Positions 17,691-27,203 of a DNA stretch of 64,000 nt are shown piece after piece (positions within the stretch are counted from its first letter, which is position 1; each line of letters begins with the position of its first letter). The stretch is from Phyllobacterium myrsinacearum (GTDB lineage Bacteria > Pseudomonadota > Alphaproteobacteria > Rhizobiales > Rhizobiaceae). A program made the translations under genes and the position numbers. A model generated the notes under the pieces. The model saw nothing but the letters and a program-made list of their open reading frames with translations, was not told the origin of the DNA and did not search any database. Location of the stretch: the NCBI RefSeq assembly GCF_014138285.1, contig NZ_JACGXN010000001.1, forward strand, positions 1,353,314 through 1,417,313. The letters run 5' to 3'.

Positions 17691-18562
17691 ATTTCATTCG
17701 CAACAGCGTTATTCCCGTCGGGGCGGTCCTCTTGGCCATTCTCGCGCTTTGGTACGTGTTTGCTGTTGTTCTCAATGCGCCCTTCGAGCGCGATCAGGCA
17801 GCCCGCGCCAACACGACGATCTCGACCGGCCAGCTGATCGTGAACACGATGGCGCAGGAGCGTCCGGTCCTGCCCGCACCGCATCAGGTGGCCGAGGAAA
17901 TCCGCAAGACGGTATTCGACATCAGTCCGACATCGAAGCGCAGCCTCGTCTATCATGCCGGCGTAACCCTGTCCTCGACCCTGTTGGGTTTCGGTCTTGG
18001 TACGTTGCTCGGCATCCTGCTTGCGATTGCCATTGTCCATTCGCGCACCCTAGACAAAAGCCTGATGCCGTGGATCATCACGTCCCAGACCGTGCCAATC
18101 CTTGCCATTGCGCCAATGATTATTGTGGTTCTCAACGCGGTGAACATTACCGGGCTTTTGCCGAAGGCGATGATTTCCACCTACCTCTCGTTCTTTCCTG
18201 TCGCGGTGGGCATGGTCAAAGGCCTGCGCTCGCCGGAGATCATGCATCTCGACCTGATGCGTACCTATAATGCCTCCAAATCGCAGGTCTTCTGGAAGCT
18301 GCGCTGGCCGGCATCCATGCCGTATCTCTTTACCTCGATGAAGATTGCCGTGGCCATCAGTCTGGTCGGTGCCATCGTCGGTGAACTGCCGACCGGTGCC
18401 GTGGCGGGTATCGGCGCACGGCTGCTGGCGGGTTCCTATTATGGCCAGACGGTGCAGATCTGGGCTGCATTGATTGCAGCGGCGTTGATGGCCGCCATTC
18501 TTGTCAGCCTGATCGGGCTGGTGGCCACGCTCGTCAACCGGCGCATGGGAGTGAGGCCATGA
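17687..18562 (+). CDS. ABC transporter permease, NitT/TauT class (first permease)
   Basis: 291 residues with an N-terminal transmembrane segment, a periplasmic stretch of about 70 residues, then five or six membrane helices. The cytoplasmic EAA loop reads DLMRTYNASKSQVFWKLRWP, where the ATPase would dock. Its start overlaps the GNAT stop, and its stop overlaps the start of the second permease by four bases (ATGA). It would form a heterodimeric channel with the next gene product. Confidence 0.87.
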   Translation: MNFIRNSVIPVGAVLLAILALWYVFAVVLNAPFERDQAARANTTISTGQLIVNTMAQERPVLPAPHQVAEEIRKTVFDISPTSKRSLVYHAGVTLSSTLLGFGLGTLLGILLAIAIVHSRTLDKSLMPWIITSQTVPILAIAPMIIVVLNAVNITGLLPKAMISTYLSFFPVAVGMVKGLRSPEIMHLDLMRTYNASKSQVFWKLRWPASMPYLFTSMKIAVAISLVGAIVGELPTGAVAGIGARLLAGSYYGQTVQIWAALIAAALMAAILVSLIGLVATLVNRRMGVRP

Positions 18563-19665
18563 CCATCTCCCGTTCACCATTGGCCATTGCAGCCTTCCTG
18601 CTTGCCGTTCCCGGCTTGCTGATCTCCTCAGGCGGTGATGTGCAGGCGACGCTTGCCTATTCAACCCCGGTCATCCTGTTTGTTGCCGCTGCCGTCGCGC
18701 TGTTTACAAGTGTCTCGATACCATCGCTGATTGTTGTTCTCATCCTCGTGCATGTGGTGGCATTTTGCCTGATTGATCTGCTTGGCTCGATGCTGACGGC
18801 CAGACCTGACATCGGCTACTGGTGTATGGTCGCCTCATCCTGGCTGCTGGCGTGGTTCAGCGTGCAGAATCTGGCCGGGCTGAAATTGGCATCGGCGCAG
18901 GCCCAGCGGCTGGTGAATTTCGCCCTGCCGGTTCTTTTTGGTGCCTGGCTGCTGATCCTCTGGGAGATTCTCGTCCGGGGTTTCGGCGTGCCCAGCATTC
19001 TGCTGCCGCCGCCGTCGATGATCGCCGGCCGGATTGCCAATTCCGTGCCAACGCTCTGGGTGGACTTTCAGCAGACCTATCTGAAAGCCGCCATCGCCGG
19101 TTATGCCATCGGTTGCGGCTCGGGTTTTCTTGCCGCCATCATCGTCGACAGGGTGCCTTTCCTGCGCAGGGGATTACTGCCCATCGGCAATCTTGTAGCC
19201 GCCCTTCCCGTTGTCGGCATCGCACCAATCATGGTCATGTGGTTCGGCTCCTACTGGGAATCGAAGGCGGCCGTAGTCGTGATCATGACGTTCTTCCCCA
19301 TGCTCGTGAACACCGTGGCAGGTCTTGCCGCGTCCGGTGCGATGGAACGCGACCTGATGCAAACCTATGGTTCAAGCTATGGCCAGACGTTGCTGAAGCT
19401 GCGCCTGCCCGCCGCCATGCCGTTTATTTTCAATGCTCTGAAGATCAATTCGACACTGGCCCTGATCGGCGCCATCGTCGCCGAATTCTTCGGCTCACCT
19501 ATTGTCGGCATGGGCTTCCGAATCTCTGCGGAGGTAGGCCGGATGAACGTCGACATGGTGTGGGCGGAAATTTTCGTCGCGGCGCTTGCGGGCTCCCTGT
19601 CTTACGGGCTTATTACCCTTATCGAGCGGGCGGTTACATTCTGGCACCCTTCCTACAGAACATGA
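18559..19665 (+). CDS. ABC transporter permease, NitT/TauT class (second permease)
   Basis: 368 residues, longer than the usual 250-290. The extra N-terminal part carries three or four additional hydrophobic segments (residues 5-100) ahead of the conserved BPD_transp core. The EAA loop is DLMQTYGSSYGQTLLKLRLP. The overlap with the first permease and the substrate-binding gene 41 bp downstream support one importer. The extended N-terminus matches long permeases seen in thiamine-precursor or pyrimidine-type importers; this is an inference. Confidence 0.87.
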   Translation: MTISRSPLAIAAFLLAVPGLLISSGGDVQATLAYSTPVILFVAAAVALFTSVSIPSLIVVLILVHVVAFCLIDLLGSMLTARPDIGYWCMVASSWLLAWFSVQNLAGLKLASAQAQRLVNFALPVLFGAWLLILWEILVRGFGVPSILLPPPSMIAGRIANSVPTLWVDFQQTYLKAAIAGYAIGCGSGFLAAIIVDRVPFLRRGLLPIGNLVAALPVVGIAPIMVMWFGSYWESKAAVVVIMTFFPMLVNTVAGLAASGAMERDLMQTYGSSYGQTLLKLRLPAAMPFIFNALKINSTLALIGAIVAEFFGSPIVGMGFRISAEVGRMNVDMVWAEIFVAALAGSLSYGLITLIERAVTFWHPSYRT

Positions 19666-19706
19666 AAAAGCAGACCTTAAAAACAAAAACAGAGGAGAAC
19701 TGAAAC

Positions 19707-20693
19707 ATGAAGAAAACGATCGCATTGACGATGGGTCTGGCGATGACGCTGACGGCGGGCTCTGCGCTGGCTGCTGACAAGCTGACCCTGCAGCTCAAAT
19801 GGGTCACGCAGGGCCAGTTTGCGGGCTATTACGTGGCCAAGGACAAGGGCTTCTACAAGGAAGCCGACCTTGATGTGGAGATCAAGCCGGGCGGACCTGA
19901 CGTTGCGCCGCCGCAGGTGATCGCCGGTGGCGGTGCCGATGTGGTGGTCGACTGGATGCCGTCGGCGCTGGCCACGCGCGAAAAGGGCCTGCCGCTCGTC
20001 AACATCGCCCAGCCGTTCAAGCGCTCCGGCATGATGCTGACCTGCCGCAAGGAGACCGGCATCACCAAGCCGGAGGATTTCAAGGGCAAGACCCTCGGCG
20101 TCTGGTTCGGCGGCAACGAATATCCGTTCCTGTCGTGGATGAACCACCTCGGCCTCAAGACCGATGGTGGCCCGAATGGTGTGACGGTCCTGAAGCAAGG
20201 TTTCAATGTCGATCCGCTGATCCAGAAGCAGGCGGACTGCATCTCCACCATGACCTACAATGAATATTGGCAGGTGATCGATGCGGGCATTCCGGCCGAC
20301 CAGCTTGTCACGTTCAAGTACGAAGACGAGAAGGTCGCCACGCTGGAAGATGGTCTCTACGTGCTGCAGAAGAGCCTCGATGATCCAAAGATGGTGGAAA
20401 AGCTTGCCCGTTTCGTCAAGGCGTCGATGAAGGGCTGGGATTATGCCCGCCAGCATCCGGATGAAGCGGCCAACATCGTGCTTGAGAACGACGCCAGCGG
20501 CGCGCAGACCGAAAAACACCAGAAGCGCATGGTGGCTGAAATCAACAAGCTGACGGAGGGCTCAACCGGCGTTCTCGACGTGGCTGCGGCCGAACGTACG
20601 GTCGAGACGCTGCTGGGTGGCGGTTCCGATCCTGTCATCACCAAGAAGCCGGAAGGCGCGTGGACAACAAAGGTAACGGACGCCGCGAAATAG
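19707..20693 (+). CDS. ABC transporter periplasmic substrate-binding protein, NMT1/ThiY-like
   Basis: 328 residues. A signal peptide of about 22 residues ends at ALAADK. The mature start TLQLKWVTQGQFAGYYVAKD is the hallmark of the NMT1/THI5-like family, which binds hydroxymethylpyrimidine-type rings (ThiY) or similar heterocycles. ADVVVDWMPSALATREKG and KTLGVWFGGNEYPFLSWM follow. With dihydropyrimidinase and PreTA in the same cluster, uracil, thymine, dihydropyrimidines or a hydantoin are the likely ligands. AGAGGAG precedes the ATG, and a strong terminator follows. Confidence 0.88.
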   Translation: MKKTIALTMGLAMTLTAGSALAADKLTLQLKWVTQGQFAGYYVAKDKGFYKEADLDVEIKPGGPDVAPPQVIAGGGADVVVDWMPSALATREKGLPLVNIAQPFKRSGMMLTCRKETGITKPEDFKGKTLGVWFGGNEYPFLSWMNHLGLKTDGGPNGVTVLKQGFNVDPLIQKQADCISTMTYNEYWQVIDAGIPADQLVTFKYEDEKVATLEDGLYVLQKSLDDPKMVEKLARFVKASMKGWDYARQHPDEAANIVLENDASGAQTEKHQKRMVAEINKLTEGSTGVLDVAAAERTVETLLGGGSDPVITKKPEGAWTTKVTDAAK

Positions 20694-20712
20694 CAATGCG
20701 GACTCGAATGAA

Positions 20713-20741
20713 AAAGGCGGGGAGCAATCCCCGCCTTTTGT
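20713..20741 (+). terminator. Bidirectional rho-independent terminator
   Basis: The 10-bp stem AAAGGCGGGG/CCCCGCCTTT with an AGCAAT loop is followed by TTTTGTTTG on the plus strand and TTTTTC on the minus strand. It lies between the converging ABC operon and RND pump operon and should stop both. Confidence 0.92.
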
Positions 20742-20756
20742 TTGTTCAGCGTTGTT

Positions 20757-23700
20757 TTATTCCGCCGGCAAGGGCGGCTGGGACACCACTTCCAGCAACT
20801 CCCGTTCCAGGCGCGCTTCTTCTTCCGCCTTCGGCTTGGAGAAACCGGCGAGCAGCAGATAGGCAACCGGCGTCAGGAACAGCGTCGAGGCCGTGGCAAG
20901 TCCGAGACCACCGACGATGACCCAGCCAAGGGCAATACGGGCCTCAGCGCCGGCGCCGCTGGCAAGAACCAGCGGCACACCGCCAAGAATGGCGCAGAGC
21001 ATGGTCATGACGACAGGGCGAAGACGGATGTTGGAAGCCTCTTCGATAGCCTGCCGTACACTGCGACCCTGATCGCGCAGATGATTGGCGAATTCAACGA
21101 TCAGAATACCGTTCTTGGCCATGATGCCGACAAGCAGGACCAGCCCGATCTGGCTGTAGACGTTCATGCTCGTACCGGTGAGCACCATCGCAAAGACCGC
21201 GCAAGCCAAACCAAGCGGAACCGTCGCCATGACGATAACAGCGCTGATAAAACTTTCGAACTGCGCCGCCAGTACGAGCAGAATGATCAGGATGGCAAAA
21301 CCGAAGGTGACGAACATACTGGCTGAATTCTCGCCAAGGGTTGCGGCCTCGGCCAGCGGAATGAGACGATAACCCGGAGGAAGCAATGGTGCCGCCACTT
21401 CCTGAGCCACCTTGTAGGCGTCACCCAGTGCAAAGTCTGGACTGAGGGCCGCCGTGATGGCGACGGACCGCATCTGCTGTTCGCGAGTCAATGCGGGCGG
21501 CACGGCAACTTCCGTCAGCTTGGCAATGGTCGACATCGGCACGAAGCGCCCGTCACTGGTGCGCATGAAGACGTTCTCGAGATCCGTCGGATCATTGATC
21601 GGATTGGTTGTCGAGACGAGCTTCACATCGAAACTGCGATCCTCGATATAGACCGAACCGATCTTGTAGCCATCCAATACTGATTGCAGAGCCTCGGCGA
21701 GACCGGTGATGTCGATGCCGAGGTCGGATGCCCGTTCGCGATCGATGGAAACGGAGAGCTGCGGCTGCGTCGGTTCATTGGTCAGGCGGGGCCGGTCAAA
21801 TCGCTTGTCCTTTTCGAGAGCAGATACGATCTTGGCGGCGGTCGTTCCAAGTTCCGCATAGCTCGTACCGACGATAGCGAACTGCAGGCCGTTGCCGGCG
21901 CCGCGAATGCCGAGCGAGTTGGGCTGGGCAGCGAAGACCTGAATACCAGGAATGTTGCGCACGCGCTTGGACACGTCGGCGAGGATTTCCTGCTGGGTCC
22001 GGTGACGTTCCTTCCATGTGGCAAGGCTAAGTACCATGAAACCGCGATTGGTATTGCCATTCTGTCCGGCGATGGAGAACGTGTTCTGAATTTCACCGGA
22101 ATCACGCATCGGCTGGATCAACGTTTCGATCTGGCGCATCTGGTCGTTCAGATATTCCAGACTGACACCCTGCGGCGCCGTAATACGCAGGAAGGCAGAA
22201 GCGCGGTCTTCTGCCGGCGTCAGTTCCTGCTTGAGCAGCGAAAAAGCACCGAATGCCGCACCGGCAAACAGCAGCGACGCCAGAACCACAAGCCATGGCG
22301 CTGCCAGACATCCGTGCAGCATGCGGCGGTAGGCTTCGAGGAACCAGCCACCCACGCGCCTGATCAGACCCGGCGAATGGTTGATGTCTTCGTGCTTGGC
22401 TTCACTTGCCGAAAGCAATCGAGATGCCAGCATCGGGCAAAGCGTGAGTGCAACAACAGCCGAGAGCAGAACGCAGATTGCCAGTACGAAACCGAACTCA
22501 CGAAAAAGCCCGCCGGTCTGTCCCGGCAGGAACGAGAGCGGCACGAAAACGGCGGCAAGCGTCACCGTCGTTGCGATAACCGCAAAGAACACTTCCTGCG
22601 TGCCCAGCACAGCCGCCGCACGCGGGCCCATGCCCTGATTGCGCCGCCGGACAATATTTTCAAGCACCACGATGGCGTCGTCCACCACGAGACCGGTCGC
22701 CAGCACCAATGCCAGCAAAGTCAGGATGTTGATCGAAAATCCGGCGAGATAGACCGCCGAAATGGTGCCGATCAGTGCCACCGGCATGGTAACTGCAGGG
22801 ATCAGCGTGGCGCGGATATCCCAGAGGAACAGGTAAATGATCAGGATGATGATGAAAACGGAAGCGCCGAGCGCGATCTCAACCTCGTGCACGGCACCGT
22901 TGATGAAATCGGCATCATCACTGGTCACACGAATATCTACACCTTGCGGCAGGGTCTTCTGCAACTGGGCCACAGCTTCGCGGATGCCCTTGGAAATGTC
23001 GAGCGTATTGGACTGTGCCTGACGGATGATACCAAGACCAATACCAGTCTTGCCGTTCGCCCGCAGCGTCGATGTGCCGATATCCGGGCCGAGCGTTACC
23101 GTCGCGATATCGCGAATCTTGGTGCGGCCGCTGATGATGATGTTCTCGAAGTCCTCGGGCGTGACGATCGGCGCCGTAGCGCGCACCACAATGCTCTGGG
23201 CATTGCTGTTGATCTGGCCGGCCGGCGTATCGAACGCCATGGTGTCGAGCGCGGTGCGGACATTGGCGACGGTCAGCCCAAGGCTTGCGAGCTTGCCCTG
23301 ATCGATGTCGATGCGGAAAATCTTGCTGCGATTGCCGTTGACCTGCACGTCGGCCACGCCAGGAACAGACGCAAGCACATCCTCGATCTGGTCCTCGACC
23401 AGTACGGTCATGTCCTCGACCGCCATGGTGTCTGACGTCACGGCAAGACGCATCACCGCATCCGCATTGGCGTCTGCTTTGACGATCTGCGGCGGGTCGG
23501 CCTGCTCCGGCAGGGTGTTGGTGATGCGGCTGATGGCATCACGCATATCGGCGGCAGCGACATTCAGATCAACGCCGTCGTTGAATTCAACCGTGACACG
23601 GCTGGTGCCGAAGGACGAACTGGAGGAAATGGATTTGACGCCCGATACGCGGGAAACAGCACCTTCAATGGCGGCGGTCAGCTCGCGGTCGACCGTCTCG

Positions 23701-23888
23701 GCTGCCGCGGCCTCAAATGTCGTTGTGACTGTCACCACTGGCCGGTCAACATCAGGCAGTTCACGCACATCGACACCATAGAAGGCGGCAAGGCCGGCCA
23801 CGACGATCAGCGCATTAAGAACCAGTGCCAGAACCGGACGGCGAATGAAAAGGGCGGTGAAATTGGAGTCAGACTGTGAATTGCTCAC
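20757..23888 (-). CDS. RND-family multidrug efflux transporter permease (AcrB/MexF-like)
   Basis: 1043 residues, full length for an HAE1-type inner-membrane pump. The N-terminus FIRRPVLALVLNALIVVAG is a first transmembrane helix. The proton-relay aspartates are in LATGLVVDDAIVVLENI, and the two large periplasmic domains and repeated six-helix bundles are all in frame. It exports drugs or other amphiphiles with the adaptor encoded just upstream (8-bp gap). No outer-membrane TolC gene and no regulator lie in the cluster, so a shared TolC is presumably used. Which compounds it exports is unknown. Confidence 0.93.
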   Translation of the reverse strand: MSNSQSDSNFTALFIRRPVLALVLNALIVVAGLAAFYGVDVRELPDVDRPVVTVTTTFEAAAAETVDRELTAAIEGAVSRVSGVKSISSSSSFGTSRVTVEFNDGVDLNVAAADMRDAISRITNTLPEQADPPQIVKADANADAVMRLAVTSDTMAVEDMTVLVEDQIEDVLASVPGVADVQVNGNRSKIFRIDIDQGKLASLGLTVANVRTALDTMAFDTPAGQINSNAQSIVVRATAPIVTPEDFENIIISGRTKIRDIATVTLGPDIGTSTLRANGKTGIGLGIIRQAQSNTLDISKGIREAVAQLQKTLPQGVDIRVTSDDADFINGAVHEVEIALGASVFIIILIIYLFLWDIRATLIPAVTMPVALIGTISAVYLAGFSINILTLLALVLATGLVVDDAIVVLENIVRRRNQGMGPRAAAVLGTQEVFFAVIATTVTLAAVFVPLSFLPGQTGGLFREFGFVLAICVLLSAVVALTLCPMLASRLLSASEAKHEDINHSPGLIRRVGGWFLEAYRRMLHGCLAAPWLVVLASLLFAGAAFGAFSLLKQELTPAEDRASAFLRITAPQGVSLEYLNDQMRQIETLIQPMRDSGEIQNTFSIAGQNGNTNRGFMVLSLATWKERHRTQQEILADVSKRVRNIPGIQVFAAQPNSLGIRGAGNGLQFAIVGTSYAELGTTAAKIVSALEKDKRFDRPRLTNEPTQPQLSVSIDRERASDLGIDITGLAEALQSVLDGYKIGSVYIEDRSFDVKLVSTTNPINDPTDLENVFMRTSDGRFVPMSTIAKLTEVAVPPALTREQQMRSVAITAALSPDFALGDAYKVAQEVAAPLLPPGYRLIPLAEAATLGENSASMFVTFGFAILIILLVLAAQFESFISAVIVMATVPLGLACAVFAMVLTGTSMNVYSQIGLVLLVGIMAKNGILIVEFANHLRDQGRSVRQAIEEASNIRLRPVVMTMLCAILGGVPLVLASGAGAEARIALGWVIVGGLGLATASTLFLTPVAYLLLAGFSKPKAEEEARLERELLEVVSQPPLPAE

Positions 23889-23896
23889 GCCGCACC

Positions 23897-25069
23897 TCAG
23901 CCCTGTTCGCCGACAGAAGCCAACGGCTTCGTACCGGAATCAGTCTGGCTGGCAGGCTGGCCCTTGATCTGGACGGTGCCGCCCTGACGAACGGCCTGTA
24001 CGCCTTCGGCAACGATAAGGTCACCCGGCTGGATCTCGGCATTGACCAGAACATAGGCTGTATTGCGCTGCATGATGCGCACGGGAATGCGCTGCGCCTT
24101 GTTGTCAGTGATCTTCCAGACATAGGCGCCGTCGGTACCCCATTGGATAGCGAGCGGGTCGACCGTCGGATATGTCTCGCCGGCAAAACCCATGGTGACC
24201 TGAAAGGCCATGCCTTCACGCAGGGCATCGTTCGGATTGGTGATCTTGGCCTGTACCTGCAGGGTGCGGCTGCTCGGGTCAACGCGGTTGTCGATGGAAC
24301 TGATGGCTCCCTTGAACGTCTCACCCGGGCGGGCAACTGACGTAGCGGTGACAGCGGCGCCAACTTTGACGGACGGGGCAAAGCGTTCCGGTATCCAGAA
24401 ATCCACCAGTACATCCGTACGGTCGGCAATGGTGGCGATCTGGGTGGTCGTGGTAATGTAATTACCGGCACTGACAGGCAGAATACCGACAATGCCACCG
24501 ATGGGTGCCTTGATGGCACGGCGGTCCAGCGCCAGCTCCGCTTCACGCACATCAAGACCGGCATTATCGACAGCCAGTCCCGCATCAGACACCTGCACTG
24601 CTGATACTGTGTTGGTGTTGCTCAAGTTTTCGGCACGCTTCAGCTTGCTCTGTGCGTCTTTCAGCATAGTGCGCGCCTTGTCGGCGGCGATGGTTTCGGC
24701 CTCTGCATCCAGTCGGGCGATCACATCGCCAGCTTCGACCTTTGTACCCGAGGTGACGAGAATCTCGTTCATCCGGCCAGCGGCAAAAGGCGTGACGGAA
24801 ACCGAGCTTTTTGCCTTGCCAGTGCCGATGGCGGAAAACTTGTCATTGATTTTAGCTTGCTCGGCCGCACGCACAACGACGATCGGTGTAGGCTGGGCAT
24901 TGCCACGACGCTGACCGGTTGCCGCGGCAGGGTCGGTTGCGGCGGTCGGAGATGTGTCGAGACCGGCCTTTTTCAGGAGGTTGGTCGAGCCTGGGAAAAA
25001 GTACAGCCATCCAGCGCCAGCAATGGCAAGGATCACAACAACCAGTACGAGCTGTTTCCAGACTTTCAT
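23897..25069 (-). CDS. RND efflux periplasmic adaptor subunit (membrane fusion protein)
   Basis: 390 residues from the ATG at 25069, which has GGAG about 7 bases upstream; the longer open frame adds 46 codons with no signal. One N-terminal transmembrane anchor (LVLVVVILAIAGAGWLYFF) is followed by a lipoyl/barrel-sandwich pair (SVSVTPFAAGRMNEILV and later IKAPIGGIVGILPVSAG), a short hairpin and a beta-barrel (VDFWIPERF). It bridges the pump to an outer-membrane channel. It is translated first in the operon, 8 bp ahead of the permease. Confidence 0.92.
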   Translation of the reverse strand: MKVWKQLVLVVVILAIAGAGWLYFFPGSTNLLKKAGLDTSPTAATDPAAATGQRRGNAQPTPIVVVRAAEQAKINDKFSAIGTGKAKSSVSVTPFAAGRMNEILVTSGTKVEAGDVIARLDAEAETIAADKARTMLKDAQSKLKRAENLSNTNTVSAVQVSDAGLAVDNAGLDVREAELALDRRAIKAPIGGIVGILPVSAGNYITTTTQIATIADRTDVLVDFWIPERFAPSVKVGAAVTATSVARPGETFKGAISSIDNRVDPSSRTLQVQAKITNPNDALREGMAFQVTMGFAGETYPTVDPLAIQWGTDGAYVWKITDNKAQRIPVRIMQRNTAYVLVNAEIQPGDLIVAEGVQAVRQGGTVQIKGQPASQTDSGTKPLASVGEQG

Positions 25070-25347
25070 GCACCACTCCAAAAAGGCCGGTTCCGCCATA
25101 GGCAGAGCCAGCACCACCGTATTTCTGATTATATCCCAATGCGCATCCCGGCGCTCGGGTTGTTTAGACGCAAGAATAAAGCGCTTTGATGTCGCCGTTA
25201 ATGACAAAACTGTGAGGTTACAAAGATTTAATACAAGTCATCACTTCCGGTTGATTGCGGAATTTAGCCGGATATGGCCGGTTCTGCTTGATGGCCGGTT
25301 TCTGCCGTGCAACATGGCGGGCGGAAATTCCGGAAGGAGAGCATTCA

Positions 25348-26655
25348 ATGGCGACCAAGACCGACATTGCACGGCGTGTGTTCAACCACACATGGAAACT
25401 CGATCCCATTGTCCGCAGCCTGCTCGACACGGACTTCTACAAATTGCTGATGCTGCAAATGATCTGGGGAATCTATCCGAAAGTCGATGCGACCTTCACC
25501 CTGATCAACCGGACCACACGTGTCCGGCTGGGAGAAGAGATCGACGAAGGTGAACTGCGCGAACAACTGGACCATGCGCGGACGATCCGTTTCTCCAAAA
25601 AGGAAATGATCTGGCTCGGCGGTAACACATTCTACGGCAAGAAGCAGATTTTCGAACCGGACTTCCTTGAATGGCTGACCAATTTCCAGCTGCCGGAATA
25701 TGAGCTGACCAAGCGCGACGGTCAGTATGAGCTGAATTTCCATGGACCTTGGATGTACACAACCATGTGGGAAATCCCGGCACTCACCATCATCAATGAA
25801 TTGCGCTCGCGTGCTGCAATGAAGAAGATGGGCCGCTTCGAACTCGACGTGCTCTACGCCCGTGCCAAGGCCAAGATGTGGACCAAGGTTGAGCGCCTGC
25901 GTTCCCTGCCCGATATCCGCATTTCCGATTTCGGCACGCGCCGACGCCATTCATTCCTGTGGCAGCGCTGGTGCGTCGAGGCCCTGAAGGAAGGCATCGG
26001 TGAGGCATTTACGGGCACCAGCAACGTACTGCTCGCCATGGACAATGATCTGGAAGCGCTCGGCACCAATGCGCATGAGTTGCCAATGGTTTTGGCAGCA
26101 CTAAGCCGTACGGACGAGGAGTTGCTGAAATCACCATACAAGGTGCTCCAGGATTGGAACCGGTATTATGGCGGTAACCTGTTGATCGTCCTGCCGGATG
26201 CATTCGGAACGGCGGCCTTCCTGCGGGATGCGCCGGATTGGGTTTCCGACTGGACCGGTTTTCGTCCGGACAGCGCTCCTCCCATCGAAGGCGGCGAAAA
26301 AATCCTCGCCTGGTGGCGCTCCAAGGGCAAGGACCCGCGCAGCAAACTTCTGGTATTTTCCGATGGCCTTGATGTGGAGACCATCGAGGAAACCTACCAT
26401 CACTTCAAGGGTAAGGTGCGCATGAGTTTTGGTTGGGGAACCAACCTGACCAATGATTTCGAGGATTGTGCGCCTCGTTTCAATGATCAGCTCAATGCAA
26501 TCTCATTGGTCTGCAAGGTCAGCGAAGCCAACGGTCGACCGGCGGTCAAACTGTCGGACAATCCGAAAAAGGCGACCGGCGACAAGGCGGTGATCAAGCG
26601 ATATCTCGAGTTATTTGGAGCACAGGACCGGATAGAGCAGCCTGTTAAAGTCTAA
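25348..26655 (+). CDS. pncB: Nicotinate phosphoribosyltransferase
   Basis: 435 residues from the ATG at 25348 (GGAAGGAG upstream); an upstream frame extension of 31 codons is not part of the protein. It joins nicotinate to PRPP with ATP hydrolysis to make NaMN in NAD salvage. Family motifs include [13 protein letters not shown] near the N-terminus, [26 protein letters not shown] with the catalytic-region histidine, [10 protein letters not shown] and [14 protein letters not shown]. It faces the RND operon divergently across 278 bp. Repeat copy 4 follows it. Confidence 0.95.
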   Translation: MATKTDIARRVFNHTWKLDPIVRSLLDTDFYKLLMLQMIWGIYPKVDATFTLINRTTRVRLGEEIDEGELREQLDHARTIRFSKKEMIWLGGNTFYGKKQIFEPDFLEWLTNFQLPEYELTKRDGQYELNFHGPWMYTTMWEIPALTIINELRSRAAMKKMGRFELDVLYARAKAKMWTKVERLRSLPDIRISDFGTRRRHSFLWQRWCVEALKEGIGEAFTGTSNVLLAMDNDLEALGTNAHELPMVLAALSRTDEELLKSPYKVLQDWNRYYGGNLLIVLPDAFGTAAFLRDAPDWVSDWTGFRPDSAPPIEGGEKILAWWRSKGKDPRSKLLVFSDGLDVETIEETYHHFKGKVRMSFGWGTNLTNDFEDCAPRFNDQLNAISLVCKVSEANGRPAVKLSDNPKKATGDKAVIKRYLELFGAQDRIEQPVKV

Positions 26656-26676
26656 GTCGAAAGAGATCACATTGCT

Positions 26677-26819
26677 ATTGCGCGTGGTTCGACGAGCTCA
26701 CCATGAGGGAGATGGGTGGGCTGCAAAGCCAATCGCGCAGTTTACAGTAAACTTGCAGAATTTGGCTTCCCGCAGTCCTCACTCTCCCTCATGGCGAGCT
26801 TGCCGAACCACGCGCCAAT
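26677..26819. repeat. Palindromic intergenic repeat, copy 4 of 4
   Basis: About 143 bp including outer ATTG/CCAAT ends. The inverted arms open GCGCGTGGTTCGACGAGCTC on the left and carry a few base changes on the right (GGCGAGCTTGCCGAACC). The interior begins GGGTGGGCTGCAAAG as in copy 2. It lies between the convergent 3' ends of pncB and the DUF1150 gene. Confidence 0.87.
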
Positions 26820-26838
26820 CATGCAGCGCATCAACGCA

Positions 26839-26872
26839 AACAAAAACCCCGCCAGCAAGCCGACGGGGTTTA
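26839..26872 (-). terminator. Rho-independent terminator of the hsp20-DUF1150 unit
   Basis: On the minus strand AAACCCCG and CGGGGTTT pair around a loop of about 12 bases, followed by a TTTTTGTTTG tract. It lies 24 bp past the DUF1150 stop. Confidence 0.8.
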
Positions 26873-26895
26873 CGAAACTAATTTATAATCGGATT

Positions 26896-27153
26896 TTACT
26901 GCAACATGACTGTCTGCAGCTCGTGCTCCTGTGCGCCGACAAGAATACTATCGCGCTCATCGGAAAGCACGATCGGATCGCCGTTGGCCGCAAAGAGCGC
27001 CCAGAGTTCGACGCCCGGTGTCATCGGCGGCAAAGCTGGGAAACTGGTGGCGAGATCGTCGGTCTTCACCTTGCGCATGTAGGCTACCTGTCCGGCGCCA
27101 AGACGCGAAAATTCCAGTTCACTCAGGAAATTCTTCGAAACAGTGTTTTGCAT
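26896..27153 (-). CDS. DUF1150 family protein
   Basis: 85 residues from the ATG at 27153, chosen because GGAGG sits 5 bases upstream and would be inside the coding region if the earlier ATG were used. The sequence contains LGAGQVAYMRKV and GVELWALFAANGDPIVLSD, the conserved core of DUF1150. The family is confined largely to alphaproteobacteria and commonly sits beside a small heat-shock gene, as here (Hsp20 155 bp upstream). A stress-linked role is inferred from context only; no biochemical function is known to me. Confidence 0.88.
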   Translation of the reverse strand: MQNTVSKNFLSELEFSRLGAGQVAYMRKVKTDDLATSFPALPPMTPGVELWALFAANGDPIVLSDERDSILVGAQEHELQTVMLQ

Positions 27154-27203
27154 GTCAGCCTCCATATTCGGACAGTCCTTCCAAAGGCCCTGTCCCGTTA
27201 GAG

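Noticed and set aside
21684-23435. 583-codon open frame on the plus strand
   Set aside because: Antisense shadow of the RND permease; composition is rich in H, R, Q and D with no domain signature.
239-26819. The four palindromic repeats as a CRISPR array
   Set aside because: The copies are thousands of bases apart, each is an inverted pair, and no cas genes are present.
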